From Chryseobacterium sp. BGARF1 (GTDB lineage Bacteria > Bacteroidota > Bacteroidia > Flavobacteriales > Weeksellaceae), in assembly GCF_001677955.1 (NCBI RefSeq), contig NZ_LELA01000108.1, forward strand, positions 1 to 64,000: a stretch of DNA of 64,000 nt, written 5' to 3'. Below, piece by piece: positions 53,050-61,771 of the stretch. Under the pieces are notes generated by a model, which saw only the letters and a program-made list of their open reading frames with translations, was not told the DNA's origin and ran no database searches. Position 1 is the first letter of the stretch; the number at the start of each line of letters is the position of its first letter. Position numbers and translations under genes: made by a program.

Positions 53050-53712
53050 ATGAAAACATATTTCGCAATTTTATTATGTTCATTAACTTTAGTTCGTTGC
53101 ACTAAAGAATCCGAGAAAGCATCATCAATTCAAAGTTCTAAACCAGAAAATGTAAATATTGATGTGAAAATTTCAGATCCAGAAATTGATTACTTAGAAT
53201 TCAAACCAGACAGTATTTCTAATGTGAAGATAAAAGGATTTGAGGTGATAAGCTCTTATTCTTACGATCAGACCAAATTTGTTACAGGATATTATAATCC
53301 TGTAGACGGCAAAACAGTTGCTCCCGATACAGAAAAAGATAACGGACAAAGACTTTTGGTGTTGAATAATAAAAATGAGATCATTTTTAAAGGACAAGGT
53401 GGCGGAGATACATATCTGTACCAATCTCATTTTTACAAGAACAAGTCTGACAACAAAATACTCATCGTCTGTCAATTAGCTTTTGAATATTTTTTTGGTG
53501 GCGAAGTTTTTCTGCTTGAAAACAATTCTGTAAAATACGTTGGAAATATTGACTTAGAACCTTTTGATATGGAAACTTCAATGACTGATGTTCTCAAAAT
53601 TCACGAAAATAAAAATGCCATTCATTTTAAGTTTGATTCTGATTCTCTTTTGCTAAAACCCGGAAATGAAGACATTAAGATTAAAAATAATGATACTGAA
53701 TATATTTATTAA
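53050..53712 (+). CDS. Predicted lipoprotein of unknown function
   Basis: 220 residues. The lipobox CSLTLVRC places the lipidated Cys at residue 17, after which TKESEKASSIQSS is a flexible linker. The mature domain is beta-rich (FKGQGGGDTYLYQSHFYKN; FFGGEVFLLENNSVKYVGNI). No named family. Tight 2-bp spacing with the upstream membrane-protein gene. Confidence 0.65.
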   Translation: MKTYFAILLCSLTLVRCTKESEKASSIQSSKPENVNIDVKISDPEIDYLEFKPDSISNVKIKGFEVISSYSYDQTKFVTGYYNPVDGKTVAPDTEKDNGQRLLVLNNKNEIIFKGQGGGDTYLYQSHFYKNKSDNKILIVCQLAFEYFFGGEVFLLENNSVKYVGNIDLEPFDMETSMTDVLKIHENKNAIHFKFDSDSLLLKPGNEDIKIKNNDTEYIY

Positions 53713-53735
53713 AAGGGAGTTTTAAAATTTAAAAA

Positions 53736-54116
53736 ATGAAAATAAACAACATTGACCATCTTGTCTTAACCGTTGCAAACATTGATAAAACGATAGATTT
53801 CTACACCAACATTTTAGGTTTTGAAGTTGTAACATTTGGAGATAGCAGAAAAGCACTGACCTTCGGAAATCAGAAAATAAACCTTCATCAAAAAGGAAAA
53901 GAATTTGAACCTAAAGCTGAATATCCAACCTCAGGTTCAGCAGATTTATGCTTTATTGCAGAAACCAATATTGAGGATGTTTTAGAAGAACTACAACAGA
54001 AAAATATAGAGATCATCGAAGGAATTGTAGAAAGAACTGGAGCGACTGGAAAGATTAAATCGGTTTATTTCAGAGATCCTGATTTGAATTTGATAGAGGT
54101 GAGTAATTATCTATAA
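53736..54116 (+). CDS. VOC-family (glyoxalase/bleomycin resistance type) protein
   Basis: 126 residues. Two beta-alpha-beta-beta-beta modules: IDHLVLTVANIDKTIDFYTN with metal His, FGNQKINLHQKG, DLCFIAETNIEDVLEEL and SVYFRDPDLNLIEVSNYL with metal Glu. Divalent-metal enzyme or binding protein; the substrate cannot be predicted. Confidence 0.88.
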   Translation: MKINNIDHLVLTVANIDKTIDFYTNILGFEVVTFGDSRKALTFGNQKINLHQKGKEFEPKAEYPTSGSADLCFIAETNIEDVLEELQQKNIEIIEGIVERTGATGKIKSVYFRDPDLNLIEVSNYL

Positions 54117-54157
54117 TTTACTTCTCATTTTACCTTAAAAATTAACCTTCTCACACT

Positions 54158-54231
54158 TTCTCATCCTGAAAGAATCTAGAAATAAGAATGAAAGAATTCA
54201 TGCTTAGATTCCTAAAGGAATGACAAACATG
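54158..54231. repeat. Dispersed inverted repeat TCATCCTGA / GGAATGACAA, copy 2
   Basis: TTTCTCATCCTGAAAGAATC on the left and TAGATTCCTAAAGGAATGAC on the right share the same right half as 3046-3126. It lies between converging VOC and lrp-like genes and may serve as a terminator. Confidence 0.6.
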
Positions 54232-54245
54232 CTTCAGAAAAATTT

Positions 54246-54707
54246 CTAAATACTCACTCCATGAATATTCTTCACTTCCGCCATCACAAAAGTACTGTGT
54301 GTACTTCCGATAGAATCTACAGAACCCAATTTATTAAAAACAAAATCCTGATAATGCTTCATATCTCTTACCTGAACTTTGAGTAAGAAATCAAAATCGC
54401 CTGAAATATTATAACATTCTGCCACCTCATCAATCTTCAGAATATCTTCCACAAACTGATTTCCTACAGAACGGTCATGAATTTTGAGTTTAATTTGGCA
54501 GAAAACGGTGAATCCACGATTAAGTTTTTCAGCTTCCAAAACGGCTGCATAATGCTTGATATACCCTTCCTGTTCCAGTCTTTTCATCCGTTCAAAAACA
54601 GGTGACGCAGAAAGGTTTACTTCTTTGGCTAACTCTTTTACGGTCAGTTTTGCGTTTTTTTGTAGGATTCTTAATAGCTGTAAATCCTTTTCATCAAGTC
54701 TTTCCAC
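54246..54707 (-). CDS. Lrp/AsnC-family transcriptional regulator
   Basis: 153 residues from a GTG start, the full length of the family. An N-terminal HTH (LDEKDLQLLRILQKNAKLTV, KELAKEVNLSASPVFERMKR) and a C-terminal RAM ligand domain (YNISGDFDFLLKVQVRDMKH) are complete. It senses an amino acid and controls nearby metabolic genes. Divergent from metE with its cobalamin riboswitch, so a role in methionine or amino acid control is plausible. Confidence 0.92.
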   Translation of the reverse strand: MERLDEKDLQLLRILQKNAKLTVKELAKEVNLSASPVFERMKRLEQEGYIKHYAAVLEAEKLNRGFTVFCQIKLKIHDRSVGNQFVEDILKIDEVAECYNISGDFDFLLKVQVRDMKHYQDFVFNKLGSVDSIGSTHSTFVMAEVKNIHGVSI

Positions 54708-54738
54708 AGAATAATATTCTTTTTTAGATTACAAATTT

Positions 54739-54746
54739 CAAATTTA
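54739..54746 (-). promoter_or_regulatory. Candidate -7 element (TAAATTTG) for the lrp-like gene
   Basis: TAAATTTG on the minus strand, about 31 bp before the GTG start of the Lrp-family gene. Confidence 0.5.
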
Positions 54747-54867
54747 AAGAATAAATTTCTTTTATAATTAAAATAAAAAGAACAGTATCCTTTATTTTTA
54801 AATTAAAACCAATCAATTCACTTTAACACTATCTTTACCAAAGAAATTGTTCTTTCACATACTTCAT

Positions 54868-55035
54868 CAAGCGGAAAAGGTTTTACGTAAAGTAAATTAA
54901 TAGGGAATCGTGTGAGAATCACGAACTGTCGCGCAACTGTAAGTAACACACCAAAAGTTTTTGTCCGAGAATATCCACTGTGAAAACGGGAAGGATGACA
55001 AAAACCGTTACAAGTCAGGAGACCTGCCTATTCCG
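54868..55035 (+). ncRNA. Cobalamin riboswitch upstream of metE
   Basis: Matches the B12-box aptamer: TAGGGAATCGTGTGAG, then GAACTGTCGCGCAACTGTAA, CCACTGTGAAAACGGGAAGG, and the near-universal AAGTCAGGAGACCTGCCT at 55012-55029. It controls the B12-independent methionine synthase metE, shutting it off when cobalamin is available. About 420 nt separate its end from the metE ATG, and a repeat element sits in between. A TATCTTTA -7-like element lies about 35 bp before it. Confidence 0.96.
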
Positions 55036-55128
55036 AATGGTCAATGCTCTCGCGAATTGGAGTTTTTGGATCAGTAGATGATACTTTTGAATATATTTTG
55101 GTTTAAAATTTCAAATTAATATTGTTTT

Positions 55129-55295
55129 TTTAAACGCAAAGATTTTTTATGATGACTTCTTATTTTTAAGGAACAAAGAATAGCGATGAATCGCTGATGA
55201 AGCTTATTGTTAACGTTAGCTTCATAAAATCAATTTATTGATTAACTCTTTGCTTTCTTAATATATAAAGAATATTGAATTAAAACTTTGCGTCA
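55129..55295 (-). repeat. Nested-palindrome dispersed element, copy 3 (inverted, in metE leader)
   Basis: The outer ends are TAAACGCAAAG / CTTTGCGTC. Read on the minus strand the order of inner parts matches the other copies: AAGAAAGCAAAGA, ATCAATAAATTGAT, CTTCATCAGCGATTCATCGC, ATTCTTTGTTCCTTA. So this copy is inserted opposite to those at 47050 and 48210. It lies between the cobalamin aptamer and metE. Confidence 0.85.
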
Positions 55296-55452
55296 AAAAA
55301 TAAAAAAGTTTAAGCCAATTCTTTTTATTAAAGGAATAAATTACGTCATTATTGTATCTACTCTATTCCTTAAAATTTCTTTCTAAGACAGCATTGCGAA
55401 GCATTCAAAAAGAACTTTACAACTATTGTTTAATTAAAAAGTTTAAAAGAAA

Positions 55453-57777
55453 ATGCAAACGCACATTCTTGGCTATCCGCGTATTGGTAGCAACAGAGAA
55501 CTCAAAAAAGCCTGCGAGCAATATTGGTCAGGCAAAACTGTTTTAGACGAATTATTAGAAGTCGGAAAAACCATCACTCAAAACAACTGGAAACTGCAGC
55601 AGGAAGCAGGAATTGACCTTATTCCATGCAATGATTTTTCATATTATGATCAGGTTTTGGATATGACTTTGACGGTCGGAGCCATTCCGGAACGTTATCA
55701 GGAAATTGCCTTAAGAAAATCTGAAACCGATCTTTATTTTGCGATGGCAAGAGGTTTTCAGAAAGATGGATTGGATATTACCGCAATGGAAATGACGAAA
55801 TGGTTTGATACCAATTATCACTACATCGTTCCTGAATTTCAGAAAAATCAGGAGTTTAAGTTATTTTCCAATAAAATCATTCAGGAATTCATCAGCGCAA
55901 AACAATCAGGAATCAATGCAAAACCTGTAATCATCGGTTTATTGACTTATTTATTATTAGGAAAAGGGAAAGAAGAAGGTTTTGATAAATTAGATTTAGC
56001 TAAAAACTTGCTTCCAGTTTATATTCAAATTTTAAAAGAACTAGAAAATCATGGTGCGGAATATATTCAGTTTGATGAGCCGTTTTTAGCTTTAGATTTA
56101 ACTGAAAAAGAGAAAGAAACTTATCAGTTTATTTATGCGGAAATCAGAAAACAATTCCCGAAACTTAAATTTATTGTGGCTACTTATTTTGAAGGATTAA
56201 AAGACAATATTTCTTTGGCAACTTCCCTTCCGATCGATGTTTTGCATGTTGATTTGGTTCGTTGTCCTGAACAATTGGATGAAGTTTTAAATACAATTCC
56301 GGAAACTTTAAGTTTATCTTTAGGAATTGTCGACGGAAGAAATATCTGGAAAAATGATTTCAGTCAGTCTTTAAAATTCATAAAAAAAGCAATCGAAAAA
56401 ATTGGTTCTGAAAGAGTTTTCATCGCTCCGTCTTGTTCATTACTCCACTCTCCTTTCGACCTTGATTCTGAGAAAAATGCAGATATTTTATCTCCGGAAA
56501 TCAAACAATGGATGGCTTTTGCAAAACAAAAAGTTGTTGAGATTGTTAATTTAAAAAAATTAGCTTCAGAAAATCCGGATTATAATACTTTACAGGAATT
56601 AGCTGAAAACAAAAAGGCAATTGAAAACCGTAAAACCTCAATATTAATTCATAATCAGGATATAAAAAATCGTGTTGATATAACGACTGAAGAAGATGCG
56701 CAAAGAAATTCGCCGTTCAATGTCAGGAAAGAAACTCAGCAAAAAGTGTTGAATCTACCTTTATTTCCGACGACAACAATTGGTTCATTTCCGCAAACGA
56801 AAGAAGTGAGAAACTGGCGTTCAAAATTCAAAAAAGGAGAATTAAATGCCGAACAATACGACACTTTATTGAAACAGGAAACCGAAAGAACGATTCGCTG
56901 GCAGGAAGAAATCGGAATCGATGTTTTGGTTCACGGAGAATTTGAGCGAAACGATATGGTAGAATATTTTGGGGAACAATTGGCCGGATTTGCATTCACT
57001 CAAAATGGATGGGTTCAAAGTTACGGAAGCCGTTGCGTGAAGCCGCCTGTGATTTTTGGAGATGTTCACAGACCAAATCCGATGACGGTTTATTGGTCGG
57101 AATATGCACAATCTTTAACTCAAAAATGGGTAAAAGGAATGTTGACGGGTCCTGTGACAATTCTTCAATGGTCTTTCGTTCGTGACGACCAACCTCGTTC
57201 GACGACTTGCAAACAAATTGCTTTGGCGATTCGTGATGAGGTCAATGATTTGGAAAAAGCGGGAATCAGAATTATCCAGATTGATGAACCGGCAATTCGT
57301 GAAGGTCTTCCGTTGAGAAAATCCGACTGGCAAAATTATCTAAAATGGGCTGTTGAAGCTTTTAGAATTTCGGCAAGCGGTGTGGAAGATGCGACACAAA
57401 TTCATACGCACATGTGTTACTCTGAATTTAATGACATCATCCAAAATATCGCCGATATGGATGCTGACGTAATTACTATAGAATGCTCTAGAAGCCAGAT
57501 GGAATTGTTGAATGCTTTTGCAGATTTCAAATATCCAAACGAGATTGGTCCAGGAGTTTATGATATTCACTCACCGAGAGTTCCATCCAAAGAGGAAATG
57601 GTGGAATTGCTGAAAAAAGCACAAGCCGTAATTCCTGCACAGCAACTTTGGGTAAATCCTGATTGTGGTTTAAAAACCCGTCATTGGGATGAAACGGAAA
57701 AAGCATTGATTGCGATGGTGGAAGCTTCAAAAGAAGCGGCTGAAACTTTTGAAAATGAAAGAAATTTAGTTCAATAA
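55453..57777 (+). CDS. metE: Cobalamin-independent methionine synthase
   Basis: 774 residues, full length. N-terminal barrel: ILGYPRIGSNRELKKACEQYW. C-terminal catalytic barrel: TTTIGSFPQTKEVRNWRSKF, GPVTILQWSFVRDDQPRST, IDEPAIREGLPLRKSDW, and the zinc ligands in IHTHMCYSEFND and NPDCGLKTRHWDE. It transfers a methyl group from 5-methyltetrahydrofolate-polyglutamate to homocysteine. Controlled by the upstream cobalamin riboswitch and followed by a terminator. Confidence 0.97.
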   Translation: MQTHILGYPRIGSNRELKKACEQYWSGKTVLDELLEVGKTITQNNWKLQQEAGIDLIPCNDFSYYDQVLDMTLTVGAIPERYQEIALRKSETDLYFAMARGFQKDGLDITAMEMTKWFDTNYHYIVPEFQKNQEFKLFSNKIIQEFISAKQSGINAKPVIIGLLTYLLLGKGKEEGFDKLDLAKNLLPVYIQILKELENHGAEYIQFDEPFLALDLTEKEKETYQFIYAEIRKQFPKLKFIVATYFEGLKDNISLATSLPIDVLHVDLVRCPEQLDEVLNTIPETLSLSLGIVDGRNIWKNDFSQSLKFIKKAIEKIGSERVFIAPSCSLLHSPFDLDSEKNADILSPEIKQWMAFAKQKVVEIVNLKKLASENPDYNTLQELAENKKAIENRKTSILIHNQDIKNRVDITTEEDAQRNSPFNVRKETQQKVLNLPLFPTTTIGSFPQTKEVRNWRSKFKKGELNAEQYDTLLKQETERTIRWQEEIGIDVLVHGEFERNDMVEYFGEQLAGFAFTQNGWVQSYGSRCVKPPVIFGDVHRPNPMTVYWSEYAQSLTQKWVKGMLTGPVTILQWSFVRDDQPRSTTCKQIALAIRDEVNDLEKAGIRIIQIDEPAIREGLPLRKSDWQNYLKWAVEAFRISASGVEDATQIHTHMCYSEFNDIIQNIADMDADVITIECSRSQMELLNAFADFKYPNEIGPGVYDIHSPRVPSKEEMVELLKKAQAVIPAQQLWVNPDCGLKTRHWDETEKALIAMVEASKEAAETFENERNLVQ

Positions 57778-57784
57778 ATTATTT

Positions 57785-57815
57785 AGGCAGGAGTTGTAAT
57801 GCTCCTGCTTTTTTA
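57785..57815 (+). terminator. Rho-independent terminator after metE
   Basis: GCAGGAG/CTCCTGC stem with an 8-nt loop, then TTTTTT. Shared gap with the converging MDR gene. Confidence 0.9.
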
Positions 57816-57818
57816 AAA

Positions 57819-58820
57819 TTATTTCATTTTGATAACTACTTTTCCTTTCGCACGACCACTTTCTACATATTTTACCGCTTCATTTGTATTTTGGAAAGGA
57901 AAAACTTTATCAATTACAGGTTTTATTTTTCCGGATTCTATCACTTTTGTAATTTCTGCTAATTGCTTTCCATTGGCTTTCATGAAAAGAAATGAATAAT
58001 TAACATTTTGTTTTTTAGCTATTTTTCTGACTTTACTACTCAATAATTTAGTAACAAATTTGACATACCATGGCAGATTAAATTCTTCTGCAAAAACTGG
58101 AGTCGGCGGTCCGGAAATCGAGATAATTTTACCCTGAGACTTTACTATTTCAAAAGATTTTTCAAGTGTTTTAGAATCTTGACTGTTTAATACCACATCA
58201 TAATCGATTAATACATCTTCAAAATTTTGTTTTTTATAATCAATCAGTACATCTGCACCGAGATTTTTCAAAAAATCAAAACTTTTTTCACTGGCAGTTG
58301 TTGCTACCGTTGCACCGAGATGTTTTGCCAACTGAATTGCAAAAGTTCCCACTCCACCGGAGCCTGCCTGAATAAAAACTTTCTGGCCTTTTTGAACCTT
58401 CGATTTTTCGACTAACGCCTGCCAAGCCGTTAAACCAACCAAAGGAATTGAGGCCGCTTCTTCCATCGTCAAATTGTTAGGTTTTAAGGCAACATCTTTT
58501 TCATTGATAGAAATAAATTCGGCAAAAGTTCCTATATGAAAATCTGATGGTCTTGCATAAATCTCGTCTCCAACTTTGAAGTTCTTAACTCTGGAACCTA
58601 CTTTTATAATCACTCCGGCAACATCGTGACCTAAAATAAGTGGCATTTTGTAAGGTAAAATCAGTTTAAATTCTCCGCTTTTTATTTTTGAATCTAAAAG
58701 ATTAACACTCGCCGCATAAATTTCGACTAAAACCTCATCTTCTCTCACAATCGGTTCGGGCATATCTGCAAGCTTGAGCTCACTGTTTTTCTTGTAACGA
58801 CTGATGCTAAATGCTTTCAT
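57819..58820 (-). CDS. Zinc-independent quinone-oxidoreductase-like MDR enzyme
   Basis: 333 residues. GroES-like half with LGHDVAGVIIKVGSRVKNFK; Rossmann half with VFIQAGSGGVGTFAIQLAKH for NADPH. No structural-zinc Cys cluster. End: KVFPFQNTNEAVKYVESGRA. It reduces quinones or enones using NADPH. First of a set of four reductase genes on this strand next to an HxlR regulator; it lies 11 bp after the SDR gene. Confidence 0.9.
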   Translation of the reverse strand: MKAFSISRYKKNSELKLADMPEPIVREDEVLVEIYAASVNLLDSKIKSGEFKLILPYKMPLILGHDVAGVIIKVGSRVKNFKVGDEIYARPSDFHIGTFAEFISINEKDVALKPNNLTMEEAASIPLVGLTAWQALVEKSKVQKGQKVFIQAGSGGVGTFAIQLAKHLGATVATTASEKSFDFLKNLGADVLIDYKKQNFEDVLIDYDVVLNSQDSKTLEKSFEIVKSQGKIISISGPPTPVFAEEFNLPWYVKFVTKLLSSKVRKIAKKQNVNYSFLFMKANGKQLAEITKVIESGKIKPVIDKVFPFQNTNEAVKYVESGRAKGKVVIKMK

Positions 58821-58831
58821 AATTTCAATTT

Positions 58832-59596
58832 TTATTTAAGATACTGCTCTGATTTCTTAGGATTTACCAATCCAAATGTTAATTTAGGGAAAAACCTGTT
58901 GAGAAAGTATACCAATTTTGTATCTCCCACTCGAATTATATAATTATCATTCTTTAAGCCGAAAATCAAACCTTTTACCAACTCTTCCGTTGTCATTTTT
59001 TTGTCTGTTCTGGAAACTGTCATTTCAGTATCAACGACTGGAGGAAGCAGCTCAAATATTTTTACTTTACTATTGATAATCCGCAGATGTTCTCGGAGCG
59101 ATTTTGTGTAAAATGCCAATGCCGTTTTAGAAGCAGAATATGTTGCTTCCAGAAGTGACGGAACGTAGCTTAGAATTGAGGTTGTATTGATAATTGCACC
59201 TTCTTTTCTTGAAGTAAGCATTTCGAGAAAAAGATTATTTAATCGAATTACGCCGAGATAATTGACTTCCATTTCGTAAACCGCATTTTCAAAATGTTTT
59301 TCGTTTGGAACCCCTAAGTTAATTGCCGGAACACCAACTCCTGCATTATTGTATAGAATATCAATTCCACCTATTTCTAAGACTTTATTAAAAAGCAACG
59401 CTGCATCTTCAGCTACAGAAACATCGCTTTTTACAGTAATAAGAGCTGGAAATTGTTTTTTTGCTGTATCAAGTTTAACTTGATTTCTACCTGTAATAAT
59501 AACTTTGGCTCCAATCTCTAAAAACTGTTTAGCAGCTTCCAATCCAATTCCGGAAGCTCCGCCTGTTATCAGAATTGTTTTTCCTTTTAATTCCAT
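58832..59596 (-). CDS. Short-chain dehydrogenase/reductase
   Basis: 254 residues. Cofactor motif LITGGASGIGLEAAK, NNAGVG, and catalytic Tyr and Lys in YSASKTALAF, with Ser in INTTSILSYVP. Classical SDR fold; substrate unknown. Tight with the MDR gene (11 bp). Related in layout to the SDR at 59807-60511. Confidence 0.92.
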   Translation of the reverse strand: MELKGKTILITGGASGIGLEAAKQFLEIGAKVIITGRNQVKLDTAKKQFPALITVKSDVSVAEDAALLFNKVLEIGGIDILYNNAGVGVPAINLGVPNEKHFENAVYEMEVNYLGVIRLNNLFLEMLTSRKEGAIINTTSILSYVPSLLEATYSASKTALAFYTKSLREHLRIINSKVKIFELLPPVVDTEMTVSRTDKKMTTEELVKGLIFGLKNDNYIIRVGDTKLVYFLNRFFPKLTFGLVNPKKSEQYLK

Positions 59597-59651
59597 GTTA
59601 CAATATTTTAAAAGTTAAAATTCTCTGTTGGTACATTTTTATCGCATTATT

Positions 59652-59780
59652 TCAACCACAAAAGTCATAGAAAAATAGTTTGGCTCATTAAAGTTCAAAA
59701 AAGGAAAATGTTATAAACAGTGGCTTTTTTGCTCTTAAGTGTTTTCCAGACTTTTCTTTGTGCCTTTTGTGGTTAAATTT
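59652..59780. repeat. Inverted-repeat element with AACCACAAAAG / CTTTTGTGGTT ends
   Basis: TTTCAACCACAAAAGTCA on the left and TGCCTTTTGTGGTTAAATTT on the right are inverted copies around about 95 bp of unique sequence. It fills the 210-bp gap between two SDR genes. No coding potential. No second copy seen in the window. Confidence 0.65.
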
Positions 59781-59806
59781 TATTTGAGAACTTTTCTTAT
59801 CCCGAA

Positions 59807-60511
59807 TTAAACTAAATCTTTTGCAAAAAACTGTTTAGAATCTCCTACCGGAACATCAAACTGATTTTTTTTGAGTGCTAAAAACAATTCGTCAGCAACT
59901 TCAGAAGGAGGAATTCCGTTGGCTCCACCTATTTCTGCTGAGAAATCTGTGTTTACCAATGGTGGATAGACTTCATAAATCTGAACATTCTGTTGCTCTT
60001 CGTAAGTTTGTCTCAAAGCAAGTGTGTAGCTATGTAACGCTGCTTTTGTTGCACCATAAGTCGGCAACATTTTGTGGCTTCCAAAAACTGCAATTGATGA
60101 AATATTGATTACCGCTGCTTCCGTTTTTTGGATTAAATGAGGAAGCAAAAGTTCTGTGAAATGAATGACGCTGAAATAATTGGTGTTCATTTCAATCGCT
60201 GCTTTTTCATGTGCGTTTTGAGTTTCGTTTAGTAAATAGGCAAATGCTGCTCCTGCATTGTTGATGATGATGTTAACTTCCGGATGATTGTTTTTTAAAT
60301 CTTCTGCAATGCGTACTCTGTCAGCTTCTACAGAAAGGTCACCTTGAATAGCTATAGCGTTATTCAGTTGCTGCAATGCATTCTGAAGACGTTCTTCATT
60401 TCTTCCGTTGATGATGATTTTATTGCCTTCTGCATTGAGTTTTTTTGCGATGGCTAAACCAATTCCAGCACTTCCGCCGCTGATGAATATTGTATTACCT
60501 GTTGTTTTCAT
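59807..60511 (-). CDS. Short-chain dehydrogenase/reductase (DltE-like subgroup)
   Basis: 234 residues. FISGGSAGIGLAIAKKLN for NAD(P) binding, IIINNAGAAFAYL, and catalytic YGATKAALHSYT. Its C-terminus (SEVADELFLALKKNQFDVPV) resembles the SDR at 58832, so they are probably ancient paralogues in the same operon. Confidence 0.9.
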   Translation of the reverse strand: MKTTGNTIFISGGSAGIGLAIAKKLNAEGNKIIINGRNEERLQNALQQLNNAIAIQGDLSVEADRVRIAEDLKNNHPEVNIIINNAGAAFAYLLNETQNAHEKAAIEMNTNYFSVIHFTELLLPHLIQKTEAAVINISSIAVFGSHKMLPTYGATKAALHSYTLALRQTYEEQQNVQIYEVYPPLVNTDFSAEIGGANGIPPSEVADELFLALKKNQFDVPVGDSKQFFAKDLV

Positions 60512-60564
60512 TTTTTTGTTTTGTTTAAATGTTGTGTATTGTTGTTAAGGTCGAATTTGCGACA

Positions 60565-60613
60565 GGGATTGCAGCGACATCCTTTTGTGAAACAAAAGAT
60601 ATAGCGGAAAGCC
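60565..60613 (+). repeat. Dispersed repeat GATTGCA-CATCCTTTTGTG-ACAAAAGATATAG, copy 2
   Basis: GGGATTGCAGCGACATCCTT, TTGTGAAACAAAAGATATAG and CGGAAAGC match the copy at 3168-3240, but without its TAGCGAAGCG insert. It sits in the 123-bp gap between the SDR and the broken alkene reductase. Confidence 0.75.
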
Positions 60614-60634
60614 CGTTCGTTCGCCCAAGTTATT

Positions 60635-61725
60635 TTAGTTGTTAAGAGTCGGATAATCGGTATAGCCCTTTTCTCCAGGCGTATAAAAAGTTGCCTGATC
60701 GGGTTGATTGAGTGGTGCATCGCTCTTGAAACGCTCTACCAAATCGGGATTGGCAATAAAAGGAGTGCCGAAAGAAACCAAATCTGCATAGCCATCTTGT
60801 AATACTTTTGTGGCAGTTTTTTTGTTGAAACCACGGTTGATAATGATGGTTCCGTTGTAGATTTTTCGAAAATGTTTTGCGACTTCCTGGATGGCATAAG
60901 AATTATCTGAAACATCTGTAAAAGGCTCTATTAAATGCAAATATGCCAAATCGTACTCGTTGAGACGAGTGACGATGTAATTGTAAAGTTCAATGGTTTC
61001 ATCGTCGACTAAAATCCCCATAATGCCGTTGAGCGAAGGATTTAAACGAAGTGCCACTTTTTGTAAATCTGCGATTTCTTTGATGGCATCCAGAATTTCG
61101 AAAAGAATTCTTGCTCTGTTTTCTACTGAACCACCATATTCGTCGTTGCGGAGATTGGAATTTTTTCAAAAAAATGTTGAAGCAAATAACCGTTTGCACC
61201 ATGAAGCTCTACTCCATCAAAGCCAGCCTCGAAAGCATTAAGAGCCGCCTGTTTGAAATCATTTACGGTTTGTTTGATATCTTCTGTAGTCATTGGCTGA
61301 GGCTCTTCACTTGTCTGAAAACCTTGAGCTGTAAAAACCTGTTGTTGAGGATTGACGTTTGACGGAGCCATAGGTTTTTTACCATTATGCAAATTCGGAT
61401 GAGAATAAGCGCCTGTATGCCAAAGCTGTGCGAAAATCTTTCCGCCTTCTTTGTGAACTGCTTCTGTGGTGAGTTTCCAACCTTCGATTTGTTCTGGGCT
61501 ATAGATTGCGGGAACATTGATTACACCGACCGCTTCGGGACTGATGAAAGTACCTTCTGTAATAATTAAACCTGCAGTAGCTCTTTGTTGATAATACTTT
61601 GCAGTTAGTTCGGTTGCTTTATTCTCCCGATTATCTGAACGGCTTCTGGTCATGGGAGCCATTACAATACGGTTTTTAAAATCTAAGTTTTTGCTCTTGT
61701 AAGCATCAAAAAGAATGTTTTCCAT
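60635..61725 (-). pseudogene. Old Yellow Enzyme-family alkene reductase split by a frameshift
   Basis: The first frame (61725 to about 61166) encodes an OYE start: MAPMTRSRSDNRENKAT, AQLWHTGAYSHPNL, GVELHGANGYLLQHFFEK. After poly-A GAAAAAATT at 61161-61166 it runs into IPISATTNMVVQ and a stop at 61123. In the next frame the coding continues exactly as expected (NSNLRNDEYGGSVENRAR, then LRLNPSLNGI, LVSFGTPFIANPDLV) to 60635. Adding one A restores a complete 360-residue enzyme. A sequencing slip, a true loss, or programmed frameshifting are all possible. The enzyme would reduce alpha,beta-unsaturated carbonyls with FMN. Confidence 0.9.
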
Positions 61726-61754
61726 TGTATTTTAAATTTAATTCGGTAAATTTG

Positions 61755-61769
61755 CTTGCGTTTTGCAAG
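61755..61769. promoter_or_regulatory. HxlR operator O1 (CTTGC-N5-GCAAG)
   Basis: CTTGCGTTTTGCAAG is a perfect interrupted palindrome in the divergent gap between the alkene reductase and the HxlR gene. It shares its arm spacing with O2, 32 bp away centre to centre. Confidence 0.6.
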
Positions 61770-61771
61770 TA

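Noticed and set aside
55352..55546. 64-residue ORF overlapping the metE start
   Set aside because: Out of frame with metE, no recognisable protein features, lies mostly inside the metE gene and leader.
57340..57570. Minus-strand ORFs opposite metE
   Set aside because: Overlap a conserved enzyme gene with no protein features of their own.
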